Source: CAZVVT01 sp964630595 (GTDB taxonomy: Bacteria > Chlamydiota > Chlamydiia > Chlamydiales > VFKH01). From it: a DNA stretch of 64,000 bases. Under the pieces are notes generated by a model that was not told the DNA's origin, did no database searches, and worked only from the letters and a program-made list of their open reading frames with translations. Where the stretch lies: the NCBI GenBank assembly GCA_964630595.1, contig CAZVVT010000006.1, positions 1 through 64,000 on the forward strand, written 5' to 3'. The first letter of the stretch is position 1; each line of letters begins with the position of its first letter. Below, piece by piece: positions 33,024-41,787 of this stretch. A program made the translations under genes and the position numbers.

Positions 33024-34181
33024 TTAGCAAAGCACGCAATCCTCAATTTTGCCGCCCAATGCTTGATAGATTTCGTCCCAGTCCACCATCAGCTCTAGAC
33101 CCCCTTTTTCCTTGCGCTCTTTGCATCGATCGAGCGCGAACCGCAGTATGCCAGCATCGTCTGCTATTCCAAGGACTCGTCGCGATTGCATTAAAGCACG
33201 TACTGTCCTTAGGTTTTCAGCCCGGACTGCCGCCATTAAGCAGTTATTCTCTGGCCGCACCCCAAGACTCAACAATTTCTCTACTTCGATTTCGCAGTAA
33301 TGCCGCTTCTCAAATCCACAAAAAATCAATAAAGCTTGATCAAGACATTCCTTAGTTTTTGGAATTTCTAAATCGAGAGCATACTTTAAGTACCGAGGAT
33401 CTTTTGTAGTTCGAGTAGCCTCGCAAGCTTGTGCAAAGAGCAAGCCAACGTGATCATTCCCCCCTGGCAGAGCAGCAATTTTTTCTATAAAACGAGTTCC
33501 TGAGCTGTATTCTTTCTTACTGTCTACACAAAGTGCATAAAAAAGACTCAATTGATTAGGTCTAGATCCCGCTCCATAGGCCAAATCAACAATGCGACTA
33601 TTTCCCGTTTTGATAGCGCTATTTAAAACATTTTTTTCAACGGGGTTATCACGATCGTGATCTTCTGCTCGAGCTCCCACATCAAAGGCCGCTTTAACAA
33701 CCTCGTAAGAGCCCCATTCACAAGCGGCGAAAATCGTGTCCGCATCTGGAAGAGCCCTCTCTCTAAGCGCTTGAAAAAACATTTCCCTACTTTTTACTTC
33801 ACAAGCAGATGTCAGCAGGGAAACCGCGGGCGCTACCGCTGCCGCTGCTGCGGCTCCTCCTGCTCCCGAAGCCGCAAATGTAGCCATTGCCGCAGCATGT
33901 GCCGGCGCTGCGGCAGCATATGCAGGCGCCCCTGGTCGTGCTCCGATAACAACGGCGTAAATCTCCGGAGTGCTTTCCCATGCAGCCGTTTCTGCCGCGC
34001 GACTCCACGGAGCTCCCATCGTTAACACCCACCTTACTGCAGCGGTTATGCGCGTCCTGCAAGCGCAAATCAATGTCAGCTCATCGGGCAGATCTCCTTG
34101 ATCCAAACACCACGCAGCACCTGCTTGGTTTCCCGCCAAAACATAACCATTTAATCTAGAAAGCCCACCAAACATAACCAA
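33024..34181 (-). CDS. Ankyrin-like repeat protein ending in a CaaX-like CVLC
   Basis: A 385-residue soluble protein built of degenerate helix-pair repeats of the ankyrin type. Each has a start like 'LPDELTLICACRTR', 'LPDADTIFAACEWGSYEVV', 'RPENNCLMAAVRAENLRTV' and ends near 'GA'. An Ala-rich insert (about residues 83-117) separates the first two from the rest. The last four codons before the stop read Cys-Val-Leu-Cys, checked base by base at 33027-33038. This fits a eukaryotic CaaX prenylation box; Legionella AnkB, an ankyrin effector, ends in the similar CLVC and is farnesylated by the host. Bacteria do not prenylate proteins this way, so a host-membrane effector is the natural reading (inference). 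Confidence 0.7.
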   Translation of the reverse strand: MVMFGGLSRLNGYVLAGNQAGAAWCLDQGDLPDELTLICACRTRITAAVRWVLTMGAPWSRAAETAAWESTPEIYAVVIGARPGAPAYAAAAPAHAAAMATFAASGAGGAAAAAAVAPAVSLLTSACEVKSREMFFQALRERALPDADTIFAACEWGSYEVVKAAFDVGARAEDHDRDNPVEKNVLNSAIKTGNSRIVDLAYGAGSRPNQLSLFYALCVDSKKEYSSGTRFIEKIAALPGGNDHVGLLFAQACEATRTTKDPRYLKYALDLEIPKTKECLDQALLIFCGFEKRHYCEIEVEKLLSLGVRPENNCLMAAVRAENLRTVRALMQSRRVLGIADDAGILRFALDRCKERKEKGGLELMVDWDEIYQALGGKIEDCVLC

Positions 34182-34238
34182 CCCATCGAAAATTTTTTCG
34201 CGATTGATTATCCATACTCAGGCCAAAAAAATCTTTTT

Positions 34239-34880
34239 TTAAAGAGATTGTAGAAATTCCTGAAAAGCTTTCAGTACCCCATCGTTAATCTCGTGACCGC
34301 CCTTAAAGCCAAAAAAACGCCCCTGCCAGCCCGCCTCTTCTAAAACCTCGAAAAGTCGCTGCGCCGGAGCTAGTGGTAGGATGGGGTCTTCGTCGCCATG
34401 CGATTGGAAAAAAGCGATCGTCCGTGAAAGAGCAAGTCGCTTGGTATGGGGTGCATCCAAAAGAGCGGAGGAAAAAAGCGCCAGCCCCTTAAAAGGCCGC
34501 TGGGATTGCAGAACCGCCTCTAAGGCCACCATGGATCCCTGGCTAAAGCCGCCAATCACCGTTTGTGAGGGGTCCAGACCCAGCTCTTCGAGCGCACCCA
34601 GGACCTGCTGCGCTGCCTCTGCCAGCCCCGGCGGGCGGTCGAGTGTAAAGGGGTCTTTCTCCAGAAACTCCTCTAAATTGAAGGGAAACCAGGTGAAGGC
34701 GTGGGGGAAGAACTTATGCATCTCGATGGGAGCTTGTGGGAAGAGCGCGTAGCAGGGCGCAAGTAGCCTAGCCAGTCCGAGCAGGTCTTTGCCGTTAGCT
34801 CCATAACCGTGCAGAAGCACAAGGTTTGGCCCCTCCCCTTTTGTGCCCGCGGAATAAAAAGTCAGCCCGTTGCTCTGCAT
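34239..34880 (-). CDS. Carboxylesterase/phospholipase-like alpha/beta hydrolase
   Basis: A 213-residue serine hydrolase of the phospholipase/carboxylesterase (PF02230) family. 'LVLLHGYGANGKDLLGLARL' carries the oxyanion loop, 'VIGGFSQGSMVALEAVL' the nucleophile elbow (GFSQGS), 'SHGDEDPILPLAPAQRL' the catalytic aspartate and 'FKGGHEINDGVLKAF' the histidine. No signal peptide. Substrates in the family are short acyl esters or lysophospholipids. The divergent zwf gene starts 42 bases away. Confidence 0.88.
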   Translation of the reverse strand: MQSNGLTFYSAGTKGEGPNLVLLHGYGANGKDLLGLARLLAPCYALFPQAPIEMHKFFPHAFTWFPFNLEEFLEKDPFTLDRPPGLAEAAQQVLGALEELGLDPSQTVIGGFSQGSMVALEAVLQSQRPFKGLALFSSALLDAPHTKRLALSRTIAFFQSHGDEDPILPLAPAQRLFEVLEEAGWQGRFFGFKGGHEINDGVLKAFQEFLQSL

Positions 34881-34922
34881 ATTGACGCTCGCCTATGCCC
34901 TCTGTTATAACGAGGCGATTAT

Positions 34923-36419
34923 ATGTCATCAGTGGCTCCTTCACAAGAACGGGTGCAAAGCCCCAACATCATGGTCATTTTTGGCGCGACCGGCGATTTG
35001 ACCGCACGCAAGCTGATGCCCGCTCTCTATAACCTCTGCCTAGACAAGCAGCTGCCGCCCCAATTTGCCTGCGTCGGCTTTGCGCGAAGAGACAAAACCG
35101 ATGACGATTTCCGCAAAGAGATGCATGAAGCGGCGAGCAAATATTCGCGCAATAAACCGCTCGATGAAAAAGTCTGGAGCGATTTTGGCCAGCGTATTTT
35201 TTACCACATCTCCGACTTCGATCAAGACGATGGCTACATCAGTCTCAAAAAACGACTCGAAGAGCTCGACGCAAAATTAGGCACACAGGGCAACCGCGTC
35301 TTCTATCTCTCTACGCAGCCCAGCTTTTTTCCCATCATCGTAGAAAAACTACACGAACACGGTCTGATCTATCCCATCGAAGATAAAAAATGGTCGCGCG
35401 TGATTATTGAAAAGCCCTTTGGCCACGATCTCGCCTCGAGTATTGCTCTGCAAAAACGGTTGAACAGCTGCCTCGATGAACGCCAGCTCTACCGCATCGA
35501 CCACTACCTGGGCAAAGAGACGGTACAAAACCTCCTCGTCTTCCGCTTTGCCAACTCCATCTTCGAGTCGGTCTGGAACAACCGCTACATCGACCACGTG
35601 CAAATTACCGTGGCGGAGAGCATCGGTGTGGGTTCTCGCGGTCGCCTCTGGGAAGAGTCGGGCATGCTGCGCGACATTGTGCAGAACCACATGATGCAGC
35701 TGCTGACTCTCACTACGATGGAGCCCCCCATCAGCCTTTCAGCGGATGACATTCGCGATGAAAAAGTCAAAGTGCTCAAAGCCATTCGCCCGCTGAAGAT
35801 GGAGAATGTTGTACGCGGACAATATGTAGAGGGCACCATCGACAAAGAGACGACACTGCCCTACCGAAAAGAGGCCAATGTGGCTCCAGACTCTACTGTG
35901 GAGACCTTTGTTGCCGCCGAACTCTTCATCGACAACTGGCGCTGGGCGGGCGTGCCCTTCTACCTGCGCGCAGGAAAGCGCCTACCCAGACGCACTACAG
36001 AAATCACGATTACTTTTAAGGACATCCCTTCCGTTCTTTTCCAGCAAAGCGGCAAGCCCTGTGCGAATAACATCCTAACGATGCGCATTCAGCCCAACGA
36101 GGGCATTGCGCTCAATTTCAACTCTAAAGTGCCTGGACCCAGCAGCCCAATCAAACAGGTCATGATGGATTTCCGCTACGATTCCTACTTCGGCATGAGC
36201 CCTCCAGAGGCCTACGAAAGGCTGATTTGCGACTGTATGCTCGGAGAAAGCACCCTTTTTGCACGCATCGACGAAGTGGAGGCCTCCTGGAAGCTCTTTA
36301 CGCCGGTGCTTGACTTTTGGGCGAAATCGAAGGACATTGCGACTTACCCAGCCGGCACGTGGGGACCAACAAGTGCCGACCAACTCATTAATCGAGAGGG
36401 CCGTACATGGCATCTGTAG
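34923..36419 (+). CDS. zwf: Glucose-6-phosphate 1-dehydrogenase
   Basis: A 498-residue enzyme for the first oxidative step of the pentose phosphate pathway, making NADPH. The nucleotide fold has 'MVIFGATGDLTARKLMPALY' and the active site is 'YRIDHYLGKETVQNLLVFRF' with RIDHYLGK. 'EKPFGHDLASS' is the conserved EKPFG. The length is normal. It overlaps pgl by 13 bases; the two are paired in chlamydial genomes. There pyrG-ruvX normally sits just upstream; here that block lies 16 kb away. Confidence 0.97.
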   Translation: MSSVAPSQERVQSPNIMVIFGATGDLTARKLMPALYNLCLDKQLPPQFACVGFARRDKTDDDFRKEMHEAASKYSRNKPLDEKVWSDFGQRIFYHISDFDQDDGYISLKKRLEELDAKLGTQGNRVFYLSTQPSFFPIIVEKLHEHGLIYPIEDKKWSRVIIEKPFGHDLASSIALQKRLNSCLDERQLYRIDHYLGKETVQNLLVFRFANSIFESVWNNRYIDHVQITVAESIGVGSRGRLWEESGMLRDIVQNHMMQLLTLTTMEPPISLSADDIRDEKVKVLKAIRPLKMENVVRGQYVEGTIDKETTLPYRKEANVAPDSTVETFVAAELFIDNWRWAGVPFYLRAGKRLPRRTTEITITFKDIPSVLFQQSGKPCANNILTMRIQPNEGIALNFNSKVPGPSSPIKQVMMDFRYDSYFGMSPPEAYERLICDCMLGESTLFARIDEVEASWKLFTPVLDFWAKSKDIATYPAGTWGPTSADQLINREGRTWHL

Positions 36420-37147
36420 TGAGAGCTTTCGATGACCGCCGCAGTCTTGCCGTGTTGCCAAACAAGCAGCAGGCCATTGAGTTTGCCTCTCGCCAGTTCC
36501 TCCACCTTGCCAAGGATGCCATTGCCGCTCGCGGAGTCTTTACCGTGGCGCTCTCCGGAGGGCATACCCCCAAGGCCGTCTTCGAAGATCTTCTTCTGCA
36601 TAGCGATGCCATCAATTGGGCCCACGTTAAGCTCTTCTGGAGCGACGAGCGTGCTGTGCCCCCTGACGCAGAAGAGAGCAACTACCACATGGCGATGACA
36701 GCTGCTTTTTCAAAGCTTCCCATCCCGCCAGAAAACATCCACCGCATGTATGCCGAACGCGACATTGACCAAGAAGCCATTCAGTACGAAGCTCTGATCA
36801 AAGCCAACATGGAGGCCTTCGATTTGGTGATGCTCGGCATGGGCGATGACGGCCATACAGCCTCCCTCTTTCCCCATACAAAGGCCTTGAACATCACAGA
36901 TCGTCTTGTGGCTGCAAACTTTGTCCCTGAAAAAAACACTTGGCGCATGACGCTCACGTACGAGGGCATCCACCGCGCTCGCAACATCGTCTTCTATGTT
37001 CTGGGAGACTCCAAGTCAGCGATGGTGAAGCACGTCCTCACCGATCCCCTCGACATTCGCACCTATCCTGCACAAGGCGTGGGTCGCACTAGCCTCAAAG
37101 CCCTCTGGCTCCTTGACCAACCCGCCGCCAGCCAGTTAGGCATCTGA
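36407..37147 (+). CDS. pgl: 6-phosphogluconolactonase
   Basis: A 246-residue enzyme (DevB type) hydrolysing 6-phosphogluconolactone from Zwf. 'VALSGGHTPKAVFEDLL' and 'LFWSDERAVPPDAEESNY' with 'SDERAVP' are diagnostic, as is 'LVMLGMGDDGHTASLFPHT' with the substrate histidine. The start is ATG 36407, inside the end of zwf, so the two are translationally linked. The 3' end overlaps the convergent sensor-like gene by 12 bases. Confidence 0.96.
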   Translation: MASVVRAFDDRRSLAVLPNKQQAIEFASRQFLHLAKDAIAARGVFTVALSGGHTPKAVFEDLLLHSDAINWAHVKLFWSDERAVPPDAEESNYHMAMTAAFSKLPIPPENIHRMYAERDIDQEAIQYEALIKANMEAFDLVMLGMGDDGHTASLFPHTKALNITDRLVAANFVPEKNTWRMTLTYEGIHRARNIVFYVLGDSKSAMVKHVLTDPLDIRTYPAQGVGRTSLKALWLLDQPAASQLGI

Positions 37148-38797
37148 GCCGCCAGCGGCTGCACCGGCCCCGCTTGCTGCAACGGTTCCGGCCTTTTCTC
37201 TGACAAAGGCCTTCAATTCTTTCAGCTCGCTGCCTTTTGTGAAATACGCTGTCAGCCCCCTTGCTACAAACATAGCGCGCGTATCGCCGGCTTCTGATGA
37301 ATACCCCACCAGGGTAATTCCTTTTTCTGAAAGCGCTTTTACCTTTTGCTCTTTCGTCACCAAGTCCACCTCAGGGCAGAACTTTTTCACAAGGTAATCG
37401 GCGATTGCAGGGCCATTCATGGGATCACCCACGGCTAGATTGCAATCCAAAATATAGAGATTGAAGAAAGCTCCACCGTCAAGCGCAGCCTGCAATTCAT
37501 AGGAACTAGAAAAAACTTTTGCCCCTGGATTGAGTCTTTGCAGCATCTTTCGAATGATGAGCTCGTCATCGACGATGGCGATGGTAAGCGGCCCTGGATC
37601 GATCACCGAATCGCGACGCACTTCTGCAGCTTCCGCCGGCGCAAGAGGAAAGCAAAGCTCGAAAGAGTTCAACTTTCCCGCTGCTATAGCAGTGGTGCTC
37701 AACTCTCCGCCCAGTTGTTCAACAAGGCGCTGTGCAATGAGCTGAGACCAACCATAAACGCCGCCATGACGAAAACGCAGTGCGCCCGGCTCCCACGAAC
37801 GCAGTTCGCTGAGCGTGTCGCTGTCCTGAATTGCAAAGCGGACCGCTCCAGGTGTATCGCCCAAGGAAACGGTGACGTTCACTTTCGCAGCAAAGGTCGT
37901 TGCAACAAAGAGAAGGTGCTCAATCACTGCTTGCACAAGAGAGGCATCGCCGAGAAAAGCCGGCGCTGCTGCAGGTAGCACCAATGAGGCACCCGGGTCC
38001 AATTTTATCGATCGCAGGCTGTCTAGACGGAAAGGGGCGACAGTGGTCGCCATCTTCTCCCCTTTTGGAAGATCAACGCGCGCAAAATTGAGAGACAGCG
38101 TTTTGAGCAACGCCTCACCCGTGCCGTTACTGATGAGGTCATTCACCAGTCGTGCTATAGCAGAGCGCTCGCTTTCGCGTATTTCTCTCTCGAATTCTAA
38201 TTGCGCAGCAGAAACGGGGGTGCAATGAAAGTGCCACATCTCCGTAGTCCCGATCATCACGCGCTTGATTTCAAGAGTAAAATGGAACTTCTGCCCCAGG
38301 TCGTTGACCAGGTAACAACGCACGTTGGAATCTCGGCTCATTCCCCGAAGATCTAAGATGCCCTTAGAAGTATGAAAAATCGCAGGGAAAGGCTTGCTGA
38401 GAACGGCTTCCTGAGAAAGCCCTATAACAAAGGGAAAGCTATCACTTGCTCCGCAAACGGTTCCATCCAGATGAACAAAAAAGTCGCACTGTCGAGCCAT
38501 ATCTCGAAGAACATGCTCTAGAAAGAGTTTTCTTCTGTCCGGAGAAAGATCGCTTGTGGAAATAGGTGACCCTCTTCCTGCCATGGGAGAAAGGCGCGCA
38601 TGAGGACGCGTTGGAGTGGTTAGTCCCGCCGCCACGCCAGAAGGGAAAACAACGGCTCCGACCCTTCTTAATACGGGTCCTCTGTCAGGGACAATCCTTT
38701 GAGGTAAAGGAGCTAGCCTTGTAGAGGCTGCAGAAGGGGTTGGTGTATATCGAAAACTGGTAGTGTTAGGGACTGTCATGGGCGAATATTGTACCAT
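37136..38797 (-). CDS. Hybrid sensor-like protein: degenerate histidine kinase fused to receiver domain
   Basis: A 553-residue cytosolic protein. The first ~75 residues are Pro/Thr/Arg-rich and probably disordered. About 85-195 looks like a PAS-type sensor. A helical segment follows ('ERSAIARLVNDLISNGTGEA') where a kinase would have its phospho-histidine; none is seen. The ATPase-like region (~270-390) lacks the N-box Asn ('LVQAVIEHLLFV') and has 'IQDSDTL' for the DxGxG loop. The C-terminal receiver (~405-535) is intact: D410/D411, phospho-acceptor D451 ('LYILDCNL'), S500 and K521 ('YFTKG'). It could be a pseudokinase scaffold or a receiver fed by another kinase. The tail is Ala/Gly-rich. Confidence 0.65.
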   Translation of the reverse strand: MVQYSPMTVPNTTSFRYTPTPSAASTRLAPLPQRIVPDRGPVLRRVGAVVFPSGVAAGLTTPTRPHARLSPMAGRGSPISTSDLSPDRRKLFLEHVLRDMARQCDFFVHLDGTVCGASDSFPFVIGLSQEAVLSKPFPAIFHTSKGILDLRGMSRDSNVRCYLVNDLGQKFHFTLEIKRVMIGTTEMWHFHCTPVSAAQLEFEREIRESERSAIARLVNDLISNGTGEALLKTLSLNFARVDLPKGEKMATTVAPFRLDSLRSIKLDPGASLVLPAAAPAFLGDASLVQAVIEHLLFVATTFAAKVNVTVSLGDTPGAVRFAIQDSDTLSELRSWEPGALRFRHGGVYGWSQLIAQRLVEQLGGELSTTAIAAGKLNSFELCFPLAPAEAAEVRRDSVIDPGPLTIAIVDDELIIRKMLQRLNPGAKVFSSSYELQAALDGGAFFNLYILDCNLAVGDPMNGPAIADYLVKKFCPEVDLVTKEQKVKALSEKGITLVGYSSEAGDTRAMFVARGLTAYFTKGSELKELKAFVREKAGTVAASGAGAAAGGSDA

Positions 38798-38847
38798 AAA
38801 CTCCTTTTTTCAGGCTTGTTGAAATTGGGGGTTTATGGGATGATAAA

Positions 38848-39771
38848 GTGATCTTTCAACCCAAAAAGAAGGTTGTGGAAGATCGCATAAAGAAAAGCCT
38901 ACCCTCCGATTCCTCGAAGAAAAGCTTCGTAACAAAGATCGAAGACCGGCTTGTGCCTGAACTAAGGGCCAAACTCCTCGCCGACAGCTACCAGTTCGAC
39001 ACCCCCCCGTATACGGCCTTTCAGGCCAAAACGGACGGGCTGACCTGTACAGTCTACCTGTCGGGCAAAGTGGTCGTACAGGGCCGGAAAACGGCCGAAT
39101 TTGTCTCTTTTACCCTCTCCCCCCTTACCTACACCCCCACAGAGGCCCATATCGGCAGCGATGAGGCCGGAAAAGGCGACTTTTTTGGGCCCCTAGTGAT
39201 CGCCGCCGCCTATTTGGGCGAGGGCGACGACCTCAAAATGAGCGAACTGGGGGTACGGGATAGTAAAGACCTCTCCGATGAGCAGTGCAAGCGACTGGCC
39301 GACCAGATCGACGCCCTGCTGATTTCGCACACGATCTGCCTGATGCCCGAGACCTACAACCGCCTTTGGGCCCGCTTTAAGAACCTCAACCGCCTGCTGG
39401 CCTGGGCTCATGTGGAGGCCTTGCGCCAAGTTTCTGCCAAAAGCGGGTGCAAAAAGGCGCTGGTTGACCAGTTTGCACACGAAGGGGTGGTGGGCTCTTT
39501 TGCAAAGGACTCCGAGTTGAAGATTGAACAGCGAACGCGCGCTGAAAGCGATTTGGCCGTGGCCGCCGCCTCCATTTTGGCCCGCGCAGAGTTCCTGCGA
39601 TCGCTAGACCGTTTGAGCAAACAAATAGGACGCACTCTGCCCAAGGGCTCTTCCGACCCCTCTGTGATCAAGACCGGCGTTGTCATTGCCAAAGAACAGG
39701 GCAACGAAACTTTAGGAACTGTGGCAAAGTCGCACTTTAAAACCTGGGACAAAGTCCAGGAGCTGTTATGA
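38848..39771 (+). CDS. rnhC: Ribonuclease HIII
   Basis: A 307-residue enzyme that removes RNA from RNA/DNA hybrids. The N-terminal TBP-like substrate-binding domain spans ~1-85; the catalytic RNase H domain has 'IGSDEAGKGDFFGPLVIAAAYL' region residues (DEAGKGD, the first acidic pair), 'VRDSKDLSD' and 'RAESDLAVAAASILARAEFL', with the last catalytic Asp/Glu. RnhC is the chlamydial form. The start is GTG 38848. It overlaps the next gene by 4 bases (ATGA). Confidence 0.93.
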   Translation: MIFQPKKKVVEDRIKKSLPSDSSKKSFVTKIEDRLVPELRAKLLADSYQFDTPPYTAFQAKTDGLTCTVYLSGKVVVQGRKTAEFVSFTLSPLTYTPTEAHIGSDEAGKGDFFGPLVIAAAYLGEGDDLKMSELGVRDSKDLSDEQCKRLADQIDALLISHTICLMPETYNRLWARFKNLNRLLAWAHVEALRQVSAKSGCKKALVDQFAHEGVVGSFAKDSELKIEQRTRAESDLAVAAASILARAEFLRSLDRLSKQIGRTLPKGSSDPSVIKTGVVIAKEQGNETLGTVAKSHFKTWDKVQELL

Positions 39772-40229
39772 GCGTGAATCGAAAAGACATTTTCTACACC
39801 ACCGGGATGATGATTCTCATTACCGCGATTACTTTGGCGGCCAATGTATTGATCCTTTTCCCCGCATTCACCACCACCGTCTTCCGCGGCCAAGTGCAGG
39901 TGAAAGCCATTTCCGTTTCCGCTGCAGAACAAAAGCCCCTCTTTGTGAGCGTTGAGCAAAAAAGTGAAATCGTGGCCCTGCTCAATGAGAGTGATATACT
40001 AGAGCACAACCCCACCACCGCACAAAAAAACGATCCTCTCTTTCAAACGGTTTCGATCCATCCATTTGAAAATGGCGAAATCATCCATCTCGAGCTGTGT
40101 GGGACAGTAGACGAAAAAATGGTGCTTATTGTGACCGAGGGAGATAAGTTAATCCATCTGATGGAAAAAAATCCCGGAGCCTTACAAAAGGCGCTCACGA
40201 AAGTCTATGCTCAAAGCATTACGCGTTAA
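39768..40229 (+). CDS. Single-pass membrane hypothetical protein between rnhC and recN
   Basis: A 153-residue protein with one N-terminal membrane segment ('GMMILITAITLAANVLILFPAF') and a soluble C-terminal ~120 residues with beta-strand patterns ('NGEIIHLELCGTVDEKMVLI'). No family recognised. It overlaps rnhC by 4 bases and recN by 23, so it is in a tight three-gene transcript. Topology predicts an inner-membrane anchor with a periplasmic domain. Confidence 0.6.
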   Translation: MSVNRKDIFYTTGMMILITAITLAANVLILFPAFTTTVFRGQVQVKAISVSAAEQKPLFVSVEQKSEIVALLNESDILEHNPTTAQKNDPLFQTVSIHPFENGEIIHLELCGTVDEKMVLIVTEGDKLIHLMEKNPGALQKALTKVYAQSITR

Positions 40230-41775
40230 AAACATCGCTCTCATTGCCGATACCGATATAGAGTTCGCGGCAGGACTCAACATCATTTCCGGAGAGACCG
40301 GTTCGGGAAAATCCTCTTTGATGACCGCTTTAAAACTCAGCCTTGGCGGCAGGCTCGATACTGATTTCATCCGCACGGGAGAAACAAAAGCCCTTATACA
40401 GGCGCAATTTTCCGTTCCAGAGTGCCTCAAGGAGCGTTTTGAGGAAGATACCATCATTCTTACACGCGAGTTTTCCGGCGGGAAAAGCCGCGCTCTCATC
40501 AATGACCGCATTGTCACAGCAGCTACACTAGACGAAGTGGGCAAACTCCTTGTCGACGTATCAACGCAAGGCGCAAAAGATGCGCTGCGAAACGAAGAGG
40601 CGCAAGGGCTCTTGCTCGACGCCTTTGCAGAGGCGTCGAGCCTGCGAAGCGAGCTGCAGGCACATTTTCTTTCATGGACTGAAGCAAAAAACACCCTCCA
40701 AATGCTCCAGAAGGCCTCTTTGCGTAAAGAAAAAGCGCTAGAGGAGTTGCACAAGCGTATAGAGCTGTTAGAGAGCTCCTCTCTTCTCAGCGAGGAAAAG
40801 GCGCTCTTTGCAGAGTACAGTGCTCTCGAAGAAAAACGCGAAGCACAAGCGACTGTTAGCAAGGCGGCAGAGCTGATTTCTTCCGAATGGATAGCGCGTC
40901 TAGAAAGAGCTTATCAAGGCGCTTTGCGCTTTCCCCTCATTGCTCCTCTCGCCACTTCTCTTGCTGCTCTGATCGAAGAGGCGCGAGAAAGCGCCTTTCA
41001 ATGCGAGCTTTTTCTAGAAGCACAAACTGCTGAAGATCGTCTCCATCAATTAGGCGCGGCTTTTCACACAATCGACCTTCTCAAAGCAGAATTTGGCCAA
41101 GATCTGGATGCGATAAACCAAGCTTTGGCACAAGCCAAAACAGCCCTCGGGCAACTCGAGAATCTGGAAGAGGAGTTGCTGCTTGCAAAAGAGGCGGAAG
41201 CACAATCTGCTCAAGCCGTGACAGCCGCAGCTGCGGCCCTATCTGCGAAAAGGGCAAAAGGAGCAAAGCGCCTTAGTGAAGCGGTCACAAGCCATCTGCA
41301 ATCGCTCAACATGGAGGGAAGCCGCTTTCTCGTAGCTCTGATCCCCCAAGAACTCTCTCAAGGCGGTAAAGAGTCGATCCAATTCCAACTTCAAGCCAAC
41401 CGCGGCGAGGGGGTTGTTGATTTGGGCAAAACGGCCAGCGGCGGTGAACTATCGCGCCTCTTTCTAGCAATCAAAGCCTGCATGGCGGGCAAGTCCAACA
41501 TTCCCGTGCTTTTACTGGATGAGGTTGATGCCAATTTGAGCGGTCGCACAGGAGCGGTCTTAGCGCAGCGCCTAAAAGAAATTAGCTCAAACCATCAAGT
41601 GATCGCCATCACCCATTTGCCCTCGGTAGCACAGGAGGCTGACCACCACTTAGGTGTTGATAAAGAGCATGTTGGGGGAAGAACGCACACTCGCGTGCGC
41701 ATTCTCAATAAAAAAGAAAAGAAGGCTGAGATTGAGCGTATGATCGGCCTTGACTCTAAAACACCCGTTGCATAA
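40207..41775 (+). CDS. recN: DNA repair protein RecN
   Basis: A 522-residue SMC-like ATPase for double-strand break repair. Walker A is 'GLNIISGETGSGKSSLMTAL' (GETGSGKS); the signature and Walker B are 'TASGGELSRLFLAIK' and 'VLLLDEVDANLSGRTG', followed by the histidine switch 'VIAITHLPSVAQEADHHLGV'. Between them run two coiled-coil arms. It is about 30 residues shorter than the common form, with shortened coils. The start lies inside the preceding gene, with no separate promoter expected. Confidence 0.93.
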   Translation: MLKALRVKNIALIADTDIEFAAGLNIISGETGSGKSSLMTALKLSLGGRLDTDFIRTGETKALIQAQFSVPECLKERFEEDTIILTREFSGGKSRALINDRIVTAATLDEVGKLLVDVSTQGAKDALRNEEAQGLLLDAFAEASSLRSELQAHFLSWTEAKNTLQMLQKASLRKEKALEELHKRIELLESSSLLSEEKALFAEYSALEEKREAQATVSKAAELISSEWIARLERAYQGALRFPLIAPLATSLAALIEEARESAFQCELFLEAQTAEDRLHQLGAAFHTIDLLKAEFGQDLDAINQALAQAKTALGQLENLEEELLLAKEAEAQSAQAVTAAAAALSAKRAKGAKRLSEAVTSHLQSLNMEGSRFLVALIPQELSQGGKESIQFQLQANRGEGVVDLGKTASGGELSRLFLAIKACMAGKSNIPVLLLDEVDANLSGRTGAVLAQRLKEISSNHQVIAITHLPSVAQEADHHLGVDKEHVGGRTHTRVRILNKKEKKAEIERMIGLDSKTPVA

Positions 41776-41787
41776 ATCTGTCAGCCT

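Noticed and set aside
33990..34181. F-box-like 'LPDEL' near the N-terminus of the ankyrin-like protein
   Set aside because: The same position in later repeats reads LPDAD or RPENN, so it is part of the helix-pair repeat and not a separate F-box.
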